DNA from: Entomortierella parvispora
Lineage: Eukaryota > Mortierellomycota > Mortierellomycetes > Mortierellales > Mortierellaceae
Length of the DNA: 64,000 nucleotides
Assembly: GCA_963573315.1 (NCBI GenBank)
Contig: OY752143.1
Coordinates: 1,798,001-1,862,000, forward strand
Reading direction: 5' to 3'
Both the position numbers and the translations under genes were made by a program. This document shows, piece by piece, positions 53,205 through 64,000 of the stretch (position 1 is the stretch's first letter; every line of letters begins with the position of its first letter). The notes beneath the pieces are model-generated. The model worked only from the letters and a program-made list of their open reading frames with translations. It ran no database searches and was not told where the DNA came from.

Positions 53205-54172
53205 TTATGTGGATAGGAACGGACGTGTGCGTGCGTGTGTGTGTGGAAGGAGGAAGAGGAAGAGGGCAGGACGGGAACGTGCGTGCGTATGTGGTGTCTG
53301 TGGGAGATAAGGAGCGCAACGGAGGAGGAGACAGGGAGAAAGAAGGAAGGAGAGAGAGAGAGAGAGAAAGACAAGAAGAATGGGTCTCGACTCGAGTGTG
53401 GATGGAAAGATGAATGGAAAGAAGGAAAGGGGTCGAGGTCCGCTAGAGTCAGTTGCGACGAATAGAGAGCAAGGGTGCGAGAGTGAGAATGAAAGGGAGT
53501 GAATGGCAAAGGGAAACAAAGGGAGAAGAGAGCAGATGCATGAGCGTGCAACAACACGAATGCATGGTTGCATGCATCCCCCCTCGAGAGCACTGCGAGG
53601 CCCCCCGAATTAGACCCTTAATCTTTCTCTCTGGATGATGTCACAGATTATTCTGCACTCGCATGGCTTTCACTCTATTGCAACGCGTCGTGGTGTCCAA
53701 GAAGGCAGTGAGCGCCTTGGGGTTCGCACTTGAAGGTCCTTGCTTGTCCTCGGTCAGACTCGGTCTCGTCCTTTGCAAGTGCGGCGCGTGCTGGTCACTC
53801 GGACATGATCACTCCCCTCCCCTCCCTCCTATTGCGACTCGTTAGTCTAGCAGCGCATTATGACAATATGTGGAAAAAGGGGCTGTCAGGCTGTACCTTG
53901 CAGACAGAACAGACCACAGACCGACAATCCAACACCCAGACACACCCATCCGCCCATCTCCTCTCTTTCTCCTTCTCTTTCTCCTTCTCCTTCCACTTCT
54001 TTCTTGCTGCTGCTCTTTGCCCTTGCATCTCCCTCCTCTCCGGCCACCCTCTTCCTCGTTGACGACCCCCCACCTGTACCCCCCCCCCCCTCTTTTCTCG
54101 CCCAGTTTAAACTCGCCTCGTTCACGCTTCACCCCCATCTTCTGAATAACTGCCATTATATATCAAGCCATC
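53205..54172. promoter_or_regulatory. Divergent promoter DCP2/SAM-domain gene
   Basis: These 968 bp are GA-rich on the DCP2 side and CT-rich on the other, with a C11 run at 54080-54090. The overlapping 70-175 residue open frames are low complexity. No gene is supported. Confidence 0.5.
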
Positions 54173-55614
54173 ATGGACCCTTACTCGCCTAAACGAAGCA
54201 ACAGTAGTGGCACCACTAGCACCGGTCCCACTCAGGAACAGGACAAAGTCCAATACAAAAGAGTCCATGTACCTTTAGCGTATCCATCCGAGGCCATCAA
54301 GGAACACACCAACCTCACCAAATCTTACGTCTACCCCCCTCTCATGTCTTCTTCAGACGACTTTTTCAACCCTTCTCCTACCCAGCCCATCACTATCCCG
54401 ACCACCAAAGACAACAATAGCGGCAGCAGTGGGGTAGTAAGAGAGGGTCACCAGAGTAGCAGCCATGACAGCGGCAAGACCCCCACGTCGCCTCTTCGAA
54501 CAGGGTCACTCCCTTCATTGGCACAGCCATTGCCTTCACCCCCAGTTTCGCCCTGGAAACGGTCCGTCAGTTTCACCACGCGCCCAACTCGATCTGCAAC
54601 GGTTGTGTTGGACGAGACCCCGTTCCCTGATTTGCCAACGGACGTCCGTGCATGGACAAGCAGCCATGTGTCCGAATATCTTGGGTACAGTCTGCGGCGG
54701 TATCCTCGAGCCATTACCGAGGACTTGGGACGATATGTTCGACAGGTAAAAAGGACAAGCTCTCCTATAGGATTCATTCATGGTAGCAGACTGGAGTGTC
54801 TGACACTTTCTTTCCTTCCTTTTCTCATTAGACGGCGTGTCTAGATGGAGCACAGTTTATCGATCTCAGAGAGGAAGATCTTGGTAAGAACAAGAAGAAG
54901 AAGAAAAGGAAGCAATGACCTGTGTAGATTGGTTGCGGCTGCATTGCTGACAAGACCATTTTTGACGTTATTTTCTTTTGCGAAAACAAAAAAAAAAGTA
55001 CGGATGCAAATCAACCTAAAGTGGAGAACCATGATCATCAAGGCAGTCGGCATGCTCCGAAGGGAGACCATCCGGGCCAGTCGCGTGGATACGATGCGCT
55101 GGGAGGACGGCCATGATGCAGACAAGGATGAACCCCTGGCGAGCAGCATCAGTAGCAATGAAAGCAGCAGCAGCAGCGACGGCTCCTTGTTTCGTAAGTT
55201 GAGTGAGTGCCTGACGGAAACGAGATCAAAAAAGTATCACGGAACTGACCACGAAAAATAATAATTTTTTTCAAACAAAAAGTAGGGGGAGAGCAGCAGC
55301 AGCAGCAACAGCATCCAGCTCATCATCAACATCACTCTTCATCCGCATCGGCTGAATCTCATTCCTCATTCATCCACCAAGACCCAAGACTCAAAAGAAC
55401 CATGGAGCACGCCGTGGAAACCCCACTGAACGCCAACGAGCTGCGCAAAGGCATCGTTGAGGACATTACAGGCATCCTCGAAGCCTGGAAGAAGGAGCAA
55501 GAGGCCAAGACCAAGAAGCTGGAGCAGGCCGCTTCCTCAGGTGGACTCGGTTTCATGGAGGGAATCGTCATTGGAGGACTGCTGGTCGCCTTCATGTTGC
55601 GCTTCTCGCGTTAA
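54173..55614 (+). CDS. SAM-domain protein with C-terminal tail anchor
   Basis: Four exons (54173-54745, 54832-54883, 54999-55193, 55286-55614) encode 382 residues. The first half is disordered and rich in Ser, Thr and Pro. Residues 160-240 form a SAM domain: WTSSHVSEYLGYSLRRYP, then LDGAQFIDLREEDLVRMQI and WRTMIIKAVGMLRRE. A Ser/Gln/His-rich linker leads to a helix (AILEAWKKEQEAKTKKLEQA-like region). The last 20 residues are GFMEGIVIGGLLVAFMLRFS plus Arg and end the protein, so it is a tail-anchored membrane protein facing the cytosol. I know no named family with this layout. SAM domains oligomerise or bind partners, so a membrane scaffold is plausible. The target membrane cannot be read from sequence. 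Confidence 0.85.
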
Positions 55615-56452
55615 ACCAAATAGAGGATCCTTTAACACTTTCCCGCTCTTTCTCTGATCTACGCCTTGCTTACTTGCTCTGCAGAATTGCCTCATATAAA
55701 AAGTAATAAACACAACCTCACCTCCATCTCGTCAAGATTTAAAGGCGGAGGATCAAGCTTGCAACTAATGAATCGTCCGCCAAGGACTGGACCATAGACG
55801 TTGGAGGAACTGTTTCTCTCCAATTGATCAATATTCCTACAGAGATCCAAGTGAAGAGAGTTATCCCCCTCATGAGGAACTAACCTCTCCTTCTCTCTCG
55901 CCGCCACCGCTGTCGCTGTCGCTATGTCACGGAATGGTAATATCATTCTTTTCACATAAAGCACAAATACCGGTTCAGAGTAAACATCCTACACGAGATA
56001 TCGCCATTTTCCTTTAAAGATGCTCTGTCTCAACTTTCTGAACGATTGCCGCTCCTTGGTACCGTCAATCATTTACCAGGTCCCAACCGTACCGTGACAT
56101 TGTGAGGCTTGCGTTGGCCATGTTCCTCGAATACTCAGAGTCATGGACCTTTCTATGGCAAATCAATTACGCTCCTGTTGGTCAATGATCATACAGAGAG
56201 AGGTAAGTCATGGTAACGTTGCTCGCTACATCTATCTGAAAGTCTGCATCCTTTACATATTTGCCGTCAACCATTTCAATTGCCCGTTTTTCAGCACAAT
56301 ATACTCCACACATGACAGCACAGCTTGCAAACCCACAGCTGCAGAAAAGGATGCTGGAACCCAGCAATTCATAAAGTCGTAAAAAGAGTGGTCGGTTGCT
56401 TTATCAAAATGCACAATACAATAGTAATCTATCAAAAAAAAAGGGTCGTTTA
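55615..56452. other. Convergent 3' region SAM gene/ATM1
   Basis: These 838 bp lie between two facing stop codons. There are a few short frames (for example 55692-55964, minus) without recognisable content. I see no gene, RNA or repeat. Confidence 0.5.
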
Positions 56453-59185
56453 CTAGAACACCGCTTCTCCTTCCTGGGTATCCCACATGTGGCGATAGAT
56501 GCCGTCCTGTCGAAGGAGCTCCTCATGGCGACCGCGTTCAGCAATTTGTCCCTCTTTCAAGACAATAATCTCATCTAAATAGGCAACCGTTTGTTAGAAT
56601 CCTCGAATCCCTCTCATTTTTCTCCAAAAGACGCGTCAAAAGTCGGCTATCAAAACCTGATCTTACCAGCATCAGCAATGGTTCTCAATCGGTGAGCAAT
56701 AAACATGCTCGTTCCGGCATTCTCTTGAAGGACAGAGCGGATGTTGGTCAAGAGTCCCTGTTCAGTATGACTGTCCAAGGCCGAGGTGGCCTCATCAAAG
56801 AACATGATGGGCGAGTTCTTCAAGATGGCCCGGGAGAGGGCAACTCTTTGCTTCTCACCGCCTGAAAGCATGAGACCTCGCTCTCCGACCTTGGTTTCGT
56901 ACTGGTCGGGCAACTTCATGATGGCGTCATGGATCTGGGCCCGCTTGGCGGCCTTGAAGACTTCCTCATCCGAGGCTGTTACACGACCATACTGGATGTT
57001 GCGTTTGATGGTGGTGTTGAAAAGGGCCGTCTCCTGGGGAACGACGCCGATCTGGGCTCGCAAGCTATCCAACCTGACATCTCGAATGTTTTGGTTGTCG
57101 ATATAAACATTGCCTCCTTGAGGGTCATAGAATCGGAACAAGAGTCGGAGCAGTGTGGATTTACCACATCCAGAAGGACCAACAATGGCAACCTTCTTTC
57201 CGGCAGGGACCACGAAGCTAATGCCCTTGAGAATCGGCCGCTCAGGGTGATAGCCAAAGACTACATTTTCAAACCGAAGTTCACCCCCTCTGGAGCCCAG
57301 AACAAGATCAGGAGCTCCTGGCTTATCCTCGACCTTGACATGAACGCCTTGGAGGTTAAACATGGTCTCCATATCGATCAGGGCTTGGCGAAGTTCACGG
57401 TAAACAGATCCCAAAAAGTTAAGAGGCAAAGACAGCTGGAAGACCAGTTGATTGATCATGACGACATCTCCGACTGTCATCGATCCATTAAGGACTCCTT
57501 GGGCCGCCAAGTACATCATGGCCGTCAAACTGGTCGAAAAGATGATATTCTGACCGGCGTTCAAGAACGCGAGACTGGACGCAATCTTGAGCGACGATTT
57601 CTCATACTTTGCCAGGGCCTCGTCATATTGCTGCAATTCAAACCTTTCGTTGTTAAAGTACTATAGAAAAGCAAGATAGCGAGAAGAGATTAGTGATGTA
57701 GTAGTGATGCCATTGTGAGCCAAAATGACGACTTTTTTTTTCTCTTTTAAAAATAACCAAAAGAATAATGCAACGGTTTTTTTTTACCTTCACAGACTCA
57801 AAGTTGATCAGAGAGTCAACGGCAACGGTAGCGGCCTGGTTATCAGCGGCATTAGCCTGTTTGCGGAATTTTGTCCTCCAGGCCGTCGTTTGGATCGTGA
57901 ACCATGCGTAGGCACCCATAGTCGCGGCAGTGACAGCAGCAAAGGAAGGTCCGAATTGGTAGGTCAGGATACTGCAAACCATGGTAATTTCCAGGGCAGT
58001 CGGCAGCAAATGGAAAACCATTGACGACAATAGGAAACTGATGCCTCTATCATTCCGAAAGCGAATCCAGAGTAAAACAAGGCAAATGTGTTGGTATCAT
58101 TTTCCTGAAATAAAAAAAAAAATCCAGACAATTCAAAATTCGTACTTTGTTCCGCGATCAATGGCCCGACTAAGGCCTCCGGTTTGCTTGGTCAGATGGA
58201 AGGACATGTCAAGACGATGGAGATGTTCAAATACGTTGGCAGAGACTCGTCGGATGGCCTTTTGGGCCACAGCAGCAAAGACGGCGTTGCGCAGCTCGCC
58301 AAAAACGGCCGATCCGGCTCTAGCCAGACCATCTTTGACATAAGAAAGAAGAAGGGTCAGTTATCATGTTTCCAGATAACAGAAAAAATCGACAGTGTGT
58401 CCTTACAGCCTAGAATGACGGCGCCAACAACACCCAGAACAGTGGACTCTACTGGGAATTCGACGTTCAACTTGTCAATGATATCCTTGAAGAAGAAAGG
58501 GACCTGGACGTTCAAGATCTTGCCCATCACAAGCAGCGCCAGCGCTGACACGACTCTGATCTTGACCCCCCGATCATCCTTGGGCCAAATATAGCTCGAC
58601 AGTTCCTTGAAGATCTTCCAATCCAGTTTGTTTTGTTCAGCATTTGCAGCCTTTTCCGACGCTTTAGTTGCTGCTGCTCCTGCTGCATTGGCGGCAGTTG
58701 TTGTTGATGAAGCATTGGCGGCGGTTGATCCAAGGGTCGCTCCCTGTGATCCAAGACCTGTCGTCTTGGCCGATCCGGCAGAATCTGCAGATCCTTTATG
58801 GGCTGGAGGTCCTTCTGCGTTCTTCAGTCGAGGCGCGGAGGGGCGAGTGAAGGCGCGAGTCTGGGTTTGAGAATGGCGAGCGAGCAGATCTTTCCACTGC
58901 GCAGCCTAGTTTTTTAAAAGAAGCAGGTTTTTGTCAGTTGGGAGGGACAAGTGGGAACGGAACATTCGGGACCATAGGTCAAAAAGAAAGAAAAAAAAAC
59001 AGTGGGTCGATCTTTTTAGATACCCTTGTGTCCCTAGCAAGACCCTGGCGCACGAGTGTTTGAGCGTGGACGGGGATGGCTAAACGTGGCTGGGCAGCGC
59101 TGTGGCAGAAAGCGCGCGCGGGCGAGGGCGGCAGGGAGGCAAGGGCAGACGATGCCAGCCTCCGCCATTGGCCCGAGGTGATCAT
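56453..59185 (-). CDS. ATM1: Mitochondrial ABC transporter Atm1 (ABCB7)
   Basis: Six exons (59185-59024, 58905-58407, 58332-58146, 58046-57788, 57660-56667, 56574-56453) encode 740 residues. The start is Arg/Ser/Ala-rich, as in a matrix targeting signal. A Ala/Ser/Thr-rich stretch precedes [21 protein letters not shown], where the half-transporter begins. The membrane domain includes [10 protein letters not shown] and [27 protein letters not shown], the hallmark of Atm1. The nucleotide-binding domain has Walker [10 protein letters not shown] (about 530), LSGGE (634) and Walker [10 protein letters not shown] (654). Atm1 exports a glutathione-linked sulfur compound needed for cytosolic Fe-S protein assembly. 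It is divergent from TAP42. Confidence 0.96.
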
Positions 59186-59499
59186 GATGGCGCTGGGGAA
59201 GAGGGAGGGAGGGAGGGAGGCAGGGACGGATGGATGGATGGATGGAGGAAGGAAGAAGAGGAGAAGAGGAAGACGGAATGCACGCAGGGTTCAAAAACGC
59301 ACTGTCTGACAAAGCGACCTTGATATGTGTGGCTCTGTGTGCACCAAAAGGGCCAAGTTCCGACAGCGGGGAAGGGATCAATAAAAGTCACGTGAAGACA
59401 TTCTGCACGAGCTTGCCACCATTTGACACAATTACATGCGTCTTTGCATCCATCCTTCCTCTCCTTTTGCAACCCACCCTTCATCCCATTCCTACTACC
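59186..59499. promoter_or_regulatory. Divergent promoter ATM1/TAP42 with TCACGTGA
   Basis: These 314 bp serve two genes. A perfect TCACGTGA palindrome lies at 59388-59395, about 105 bp from the TAP42 start and 203 bp from the ATM1 start. A GGAT repeat at 59228-59244 is also seen. Confidence 0.55.
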
Positions 59500-60955
59500 A
59501 TGGCCTCGAACGACGCTGACTCTCTCTCCCAAGTCTTCCAAAAAGCCGAAGCTTTATACCTGGCGCTGCAGAATGCGACTGTGCCCTCCAACTCGGATGA
59601 ATTCCAGGTACACCTCATTCACGCGAACCCTTCAACCCGTCGTCACTCTGGAAACGGACTCGGACGCACGCCTAACTGCCCACTCCTTCTCGGATATGCA
59701 CCATAAAGGGAAATGTAAACCAGTCTATCAAGGAATTCCAGCGATCTGCGGATATGGTCCGACAGCTCAGTTTGTTCAGTGAAAACGAGTTTATGGAGGA
59801 CATTAGCACCAAGGATCTAAGGTATTGTGTTGACTGCCTTATCTCGTTATAACTTCGATACTATTCTAGGATTCATTCACTAATTATGAGTCTTCTTTTG
59901 CGTAGGTTCCTTCTGACCGAATACTACCTCGGCGAGCTGTTCCTGAAGATTGTCAGTCCTGATCGCCTTGCAGATATCACCAAGAGCAAGGTAAAACTCC
60001 TTCCCTTCCGTAGGACATCTGCTGTGTTGTGTATGAGCCCATGTATTCACTTCTCTCAACCTTTGATATTAGGACCACTTTGACCACTTTTTACTTCAAT
60101 GCGAGACACATGATATTTTGACGCCACAGGACAAAAAGTATCTTGAACAATTGACCACAAACGCACCCAAAGATGCCGCAACAAGGAGAGGCGAAAAGAT
60201 TGCTCGATTCAGGCGCGAAAAGGAAATGAAGACACAGATCGAGGTTCGTTCAACTTTTGTTTACGCTATGGACACAATCAAGGAAAGGAGAGAAGAAATG
60301 GAAAAAAAGGAAGAAACAAATCATCTTGACACATCCCTTCTTCCTGTCAATGCTTACTTCGTTACAGGAGTTTCACAAGGTCCTTGGTACAACCAGCAGT
60401 GGATATGAAGGCGACCTAAGCTCAGAAATGGAGGACCAATATCGCGACTTTGTCCTGTTACACTTGCAATTTGCCATTTTCCAGACGATGGAGCAGCTGG
60501 TTGGTATTCAGCAAGAGATCCCAATGCTGAAACAGATGCAGGAGCGTCGGAACGCTGAGGGCTCGAATGATGCTCGATCCTCGAACCGGTCTAATGTGGA
60601 TGCAAGGGACGGAAAAGTGGATGATAGCCGGATCCGGAATGCGACAGGGCCTCTGATGGATCCCAAAGGAAGACCTCTTAGACCTTTTGTAATCACAAAC
60701 AAGAAGGCGGAAATGATGAAGGGCGTGTTCAGGCCAGGTCATAGTTTACCCACCATGTCCATTGAGGAGTACCTGGATCAGGAAATTGAGCGAGGCAACT
60801 TTTTGTCGGGCGGGACAGAGGAACCCAAGAAGAAGGAAGCTGATGATAATGATGATGTGGCGATCGATGCAGAAACTCTCAAGGCCAGGAACTGGGACGA
60901 CTTTAAGGACGATAATCCCAAGGGATGGGGAAACAAGGGCGGTCGCCATGGTTAG
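59500..60955 (+). CDS. TAP42: PP2A regulatory protein Tap42/IGBP1 (alpha4)
   Basis: Five exons (59500-59607, 59709-59821, 59906-59990, 60073-60243, 60368-60955) encode 354 residues (yeast Tap42 has 366). The helical N-terminal half includes FLLTEYYLGELFLKI and RRGEKIARFRREKEMK, the basic patch that contacts PP2A-type catalytic subunits. The C-terminal part has RPFVITNKKAEMMKGVFRPGHSLPTMSIEEYLDQE and ends in the family mark NWDDFKDDNPKGWGN. Tap42 binds PP2A and Sit4-like phosphatases downstream of TORC1. The protein is complete. The acceptor of exon 2 (aaag at 59708) has a poor polypyrimidine tract, but the frame and conserved NQSIKEFQ text support it. Confidence 0.94.
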
Positions 60956-61488
60956 CATCTTTTTTTTTCGCTGTAAGATAGAATAAAATTTGAAGAAAGA
61001 CAGCTATGATTGTTTGGGTCCGTAGATATCAATTGAGTGAGCTGGAGGCTGTTTCTAAGAGTTCAAGTCGTGTATATAACTGGAGAGAAAGAGCGGCGAG
61101 ACTGCGGGAAGGGGGAGCCAGCCCGGATGCCGCGCGGTTAGTTTAAGCGTGAAGACAAAGAAAGAAAGAAAAAATCGCCGCCAAACTGCGGGTGGCTTGC
61201 GAGCAGGGTTTCTCTGACTTTTTTCCCCTGTTGCAGTTGCCGCAGGAACGCAATGGTCAATAAAACGCTGAGACTCTCTCTCGAGAGGGACTCGCCTGGT
61301 TTCCCCATCTGTCCTTTTTGCGCATCCCTTTATTTCCTTTTTTTTCCTCTCTTTCCCTCATCCAGCCCCACCATCCATCTCCTCATCACTAGTCCTGCAG
61401 CCAAGCACCACCCACCTCCACCTCCAACAGCCAACCCTTCAAGCTTATTCCCATTCTTCTAGCCGGCAACTCGAGCGCTCTTATCTTC
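60956..61488. other. Intergenic region TAP42/FAP1
   Basis: These 533 bp include the TAP42 3' flank (AATAAAATTTG near 60982) and a CT-rich leader for the next gene (61270-61460). No gene or RNA is visible. Confidence 0.5.
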
Positions 61489-62103
61489 ATGGGCGATTCC
61501 TCTCTTCAGACGAGTTCCAGCAGCAGCAGCAGCAACCAGACTTCACAGGCTACTGGATCGAGCCAGACTGGCCCCAAACTGAACCCTGCCGCCAAGGACT
61601 ATGTTCCTCGCACGCCCATCAATGAATCGGCCGTAAACAGTTCTCCTGCAGCCAACACCAACGGACGCAATCGCCGCCGTCGTAATCCGGAGGCCAGTGC
61701 CCCCTCCGCCGATGGTAGTCAACCCGCAGCCAAGTCTTCCGATAACAGCCAGGCTAACCGCAACCGCCGTAACCGTGCACGTCCTCCTAAACAGTCTGCA
61801 GGCGGAGGAGCTCGCATAGACGATGATCTAGATGATGGCGGCGTGATCAGTTCGCAAAGCCCTGCACAGGCAGCCGAGGGCCAACCTGCTGGATCAGGAC
61901 AAGGACCCAACGCAGTTCGGAAGGAGCGACGCGACGGACGAGACACAAGACGCAAAGGAAAAGAGGTAGTCAGCAACTCTTCTCCAAAGCCTCAGCAAAC
62001 CCGCAACGACAATGCGCGCACTAGACATCCCAGGAACGAGTCGCAAGCCGGAACCTCGTCGTCCGCTCGCGGATCAGGCAGTGGCTCTAACAGCAACGGC
62101 ATC

Positions 62104-62152
<49 letters not shown>

Positions 62153-64000
62153 GACGGCAAAGAGATCGAAAGGGCGATCTTGGAGGCCGTACATTCCCAG
62201 CTCAGAATCATAGTCAGCCCGAAGAGTCGAGCTCCTCTTCGCAAAAGATCCCCCCTCGACCCCGGCCTGCAAAGAAGTTTGTCCACACAGTGGAAGAGGA
62301 CCGCGATCTCCTAGCTGCGCTCACTGCGGGGCTTAGCAACTCGACTTACGACTGCATGGTGTGCTGGGATGTTATTCGACCAGCCCACAAGATCTGGAAC
62401 TGTCAAGTCTGTTGGGCTGCCTTCCATCTGGACTGTCTGTCAACTTGGGCCAAGAAGTCGTCAGAGGGTAGGAAGGCATTTCTGCAATAACTGTCCATAG
62501 ATAGCTATGGATTTGATACTTACCACAATTTTGTTCCATTTATTAAGACTCTGGTGGTACGACCCAAGCTGGATGGAGATGCCCAGGATGCCAAAATACC
62601 CAGGTCTCTATTCCCAAGGAATATAGCTGCTTCTGTGGAAAGGTCAATAATCCCGATTTCAATCGATACCTTACCCCTCATTCCTGTGGGGAGCTTTGTG
62701 GTCGCTCTCGCGACTGCCCTCACCCCTGCAACATGTAAGAAGACAACTCGACGTTCTTTAGTATTACTGAGTTGAACGCGCCTCTGACTCCTACCTACTT
62801 TTAGGCCTTGTCATCCAGGTCCCTGCCCACCTTGCGGGGGTCTTGGCCCTATTCAGTCTTGCCACTGTGGTAATGACTCTTTTCAGCTTCGTTGTGTGGA
62901 CACGGACTTTACGTTTCAAACAGGAAAGTCATGCGACAAAGTGTGTGGCGAGCTTCTTGGCTGCGGCAAGCACACCTGTAGCTCTGTATGTCACGCTGGC
63001 CTGTGTCCTCCTTGCGAAGAAACACAGGAACAGAAATGTTATTGTGGAAAGCATGAGCGCACGGCCCGCTGTGGCGACGGCCTGGCAAAGACGACTGTAG
63101 TCGATGGACAAGAGCAGACAGGATACTACCAATGTGCGGATGTGTGCGAAAGGTACGAGATCACAAAGGAGCCTGAAGTTTTACCACGCGTTTCTGGACT
63201 CGTATCTAACTCGTATCTATCACGTTTATCTTTTTATAGGATGCTAGCCTGTGGTCACCATAAATGCACCAAAAAATGTCACTTATTGGACGATGAACCG
63301 GGCCAATGCCCAGCCATGCCTAGCGCCATCACCACCTGTCCATGTGGTTCCAAATCAGTGGATGTTCTACTCAAGGGCCAGCCCCGTACCTCCTGCACGG
63401 ACCCTATCCCTCTCTGTGGCGGACTCTGCAAAAAGGACTTGAAGTGTGGCCACAGGTGTATGCAGAAATGCCATCTGGGGGAGTGTGCTCCCTGCAGAAT
63501 GACAGTCAAGGTCGACTGTCGCTGTGGCGCTACCCAGATTCAACGCGTGTGCTCCGACATGGGACTTTATGGTGACGACTTGCCTACCTGCGACCGCCCT
63601 TGCAGAGGTCTCCGCGCTTGTGGCAAACATCAGTGTACCAACAGGTGCTGCCCTGCCAAAAACCAACCCAAAACGAAGAAGGGCGACTTGGCTGCCCATG
63701 AAGCCCACATCTGCACTCTGGTCTGCGGCAAGAAATTGCAGTGTGGAGTTCACACCTGCGAGATGCTATGCCATAAGGGCCATTGCAACCCCTGCTTGAG
63801 TATGTTCTTGGATTTTGAGTACCATTTTGCTTGTTTATTGTGATTCAGTTCACTTACTGGATTCTTGCTTCATTTTCTCTAGATGCCTCTTTTGACGAGC
63901 TCTCTTGCGCCTGTGGACGTACTGTGCTGTATCCCCCCATCGCATGTGGAACACCCATCCCCAAATGTAGATACACTTGCACCCGACAGCGTGCCTGTGG
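61489..64000 (+). CDS. FAP1: NFX1-type zinc-finger protein (Fap1 homologue, 3' end missing)
   Basis: Five exons are visible (61489-62467, 62548-62734, 62805-63152, 63240-63799, 63883 to beyond 64000). The gene runs off the right edge. The first 270 residues are disordered, rich in Ser, Asn and Arg, with a run of 16 Asn. A RING/PHD-like C4HC3 finger follows: YDCMVCWDVI, WNCQVCWAAFHLDCLSTW, WRCPGCQ. Then come repeated NFX1 fingers such as CHPGPCPPC, CGKHTCSSVCHAGLCPPC, CGHHKCTKKCH, CGHRCMQKCHLGECAPC and CGVHTCEMLCHKGHCNPC. Yeast Fap1 binds FKBP12 and can protect TOR from rapamycin. Animal NFX1 is a transcription regulator. Ubiquitin-ligase activity through the RING is possible. The usual C-terminal R3H region is expected beyond the window. 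Confidence 0.93.
62104..62152 (+). repeat. AAC trinucleotide tract (polyasparagine)
   Basis: Sixteen AAC codons in frame encode an Asn run in the disordered N-terminal part of the NFX1-type protein. Confidence 0.95.

Noticed and set aside
55692-55964. 90-codon minus-strand frame between the SAM gene and ATM1
   Set aside because: No domain or signal. It sits between convergent 3' ends where no promoter is evident.

Overview
This is nuclear DNA of a filamentous, early-diverging fungus. The intron-rich genes (typically 3 to 9 short introns with GT-AG borders), the pyrimidine-rich 5' leaders, the high gene density and the gene set (UPF0658 membrane protein, SNZ-type pyridoxal-phosphate synthase, long low-complexity inserts) fit Mortierellomycotina/Mucoromycota best. 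That placement is inferred from style and protein similarity, not from a marker gene. I find no rRNA, tRNA, CRISPR array, intact transposon or virus. I rebuilt 24 protein genes exon by exon, and the coding length of every complete model is a multiple of three. The first (FYVE protein) and last (NFX1/FAP1-type zinc finger) run off the window.

Layout. 1-3946 (-) is a large FYVE-domain protein cut by the left edge. 5589-6667 (-) is a mitochondrial RbfA-like ribosome factor and 6817-9657 (-) is GFA1, which is divergent from ATG1 (10754-14218, +). Next come a small myristoylatable CRIB protein (15515-16681, +) and a TXNL1-type thioredoxin-PITH protein (17102-18598, +). 19077-19550 (-) is a secreted I66-like inhibitor, followed by a 2.4 kb gene-poor stretch holding a decayed copy of its 5' end and an imperfect inverted duplication. 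Two different GH47 alpha-mannosidases sit tail to tail (21974-24199, + and 24319-27267, -). Then follow ERG26 (27614-28923, -), a UPF0658 multispanning protein (29904-32581, +), the SNARE BOS1 (33182-34867, -), a WAP-like secreted cysteine-rich peptide (35432-35662, -) and PDX1/SNZ (36404-37985, -).

The right part holds an SLC25 carrier (38651-40606, +), MCM7 (40828-44064, +), a 61-residue cysteine-rich protein (44530-44715, +), the GAD8/YPK1 kinase (45176-48078, -), a Shewanella-like phosphatase (48646-50303, +), DCP2 (50798-53204, -), a SAM-domain tail-anchored protein (54173-55614, +), ATM1 (56453-59185, -), TAP42/IGBP1 (59500-60955, +) and a FAP1/NFX1 homologue (61489 onward, +).

Most genes are unrelated housekeeping functions. 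One theme recurs: ATG1 (TORC1 target), GAD8/YPK1 (TORC2 target), TAP42 (TORC1 effector), FAP1 (FKBP12 partner) and a FYVE protein that could be Pib2-like all lie within 64 kb. No single new multi-gene system is evident. The most unusual items are the FYVE finger split by 245 residues, the WAP-like peptide, the inhibitor relic with its inverted duplication, the GH47 tail-to-tail pair, the SAM tail-anchored protein and the repeated Edc3-type motifs in DCP2.
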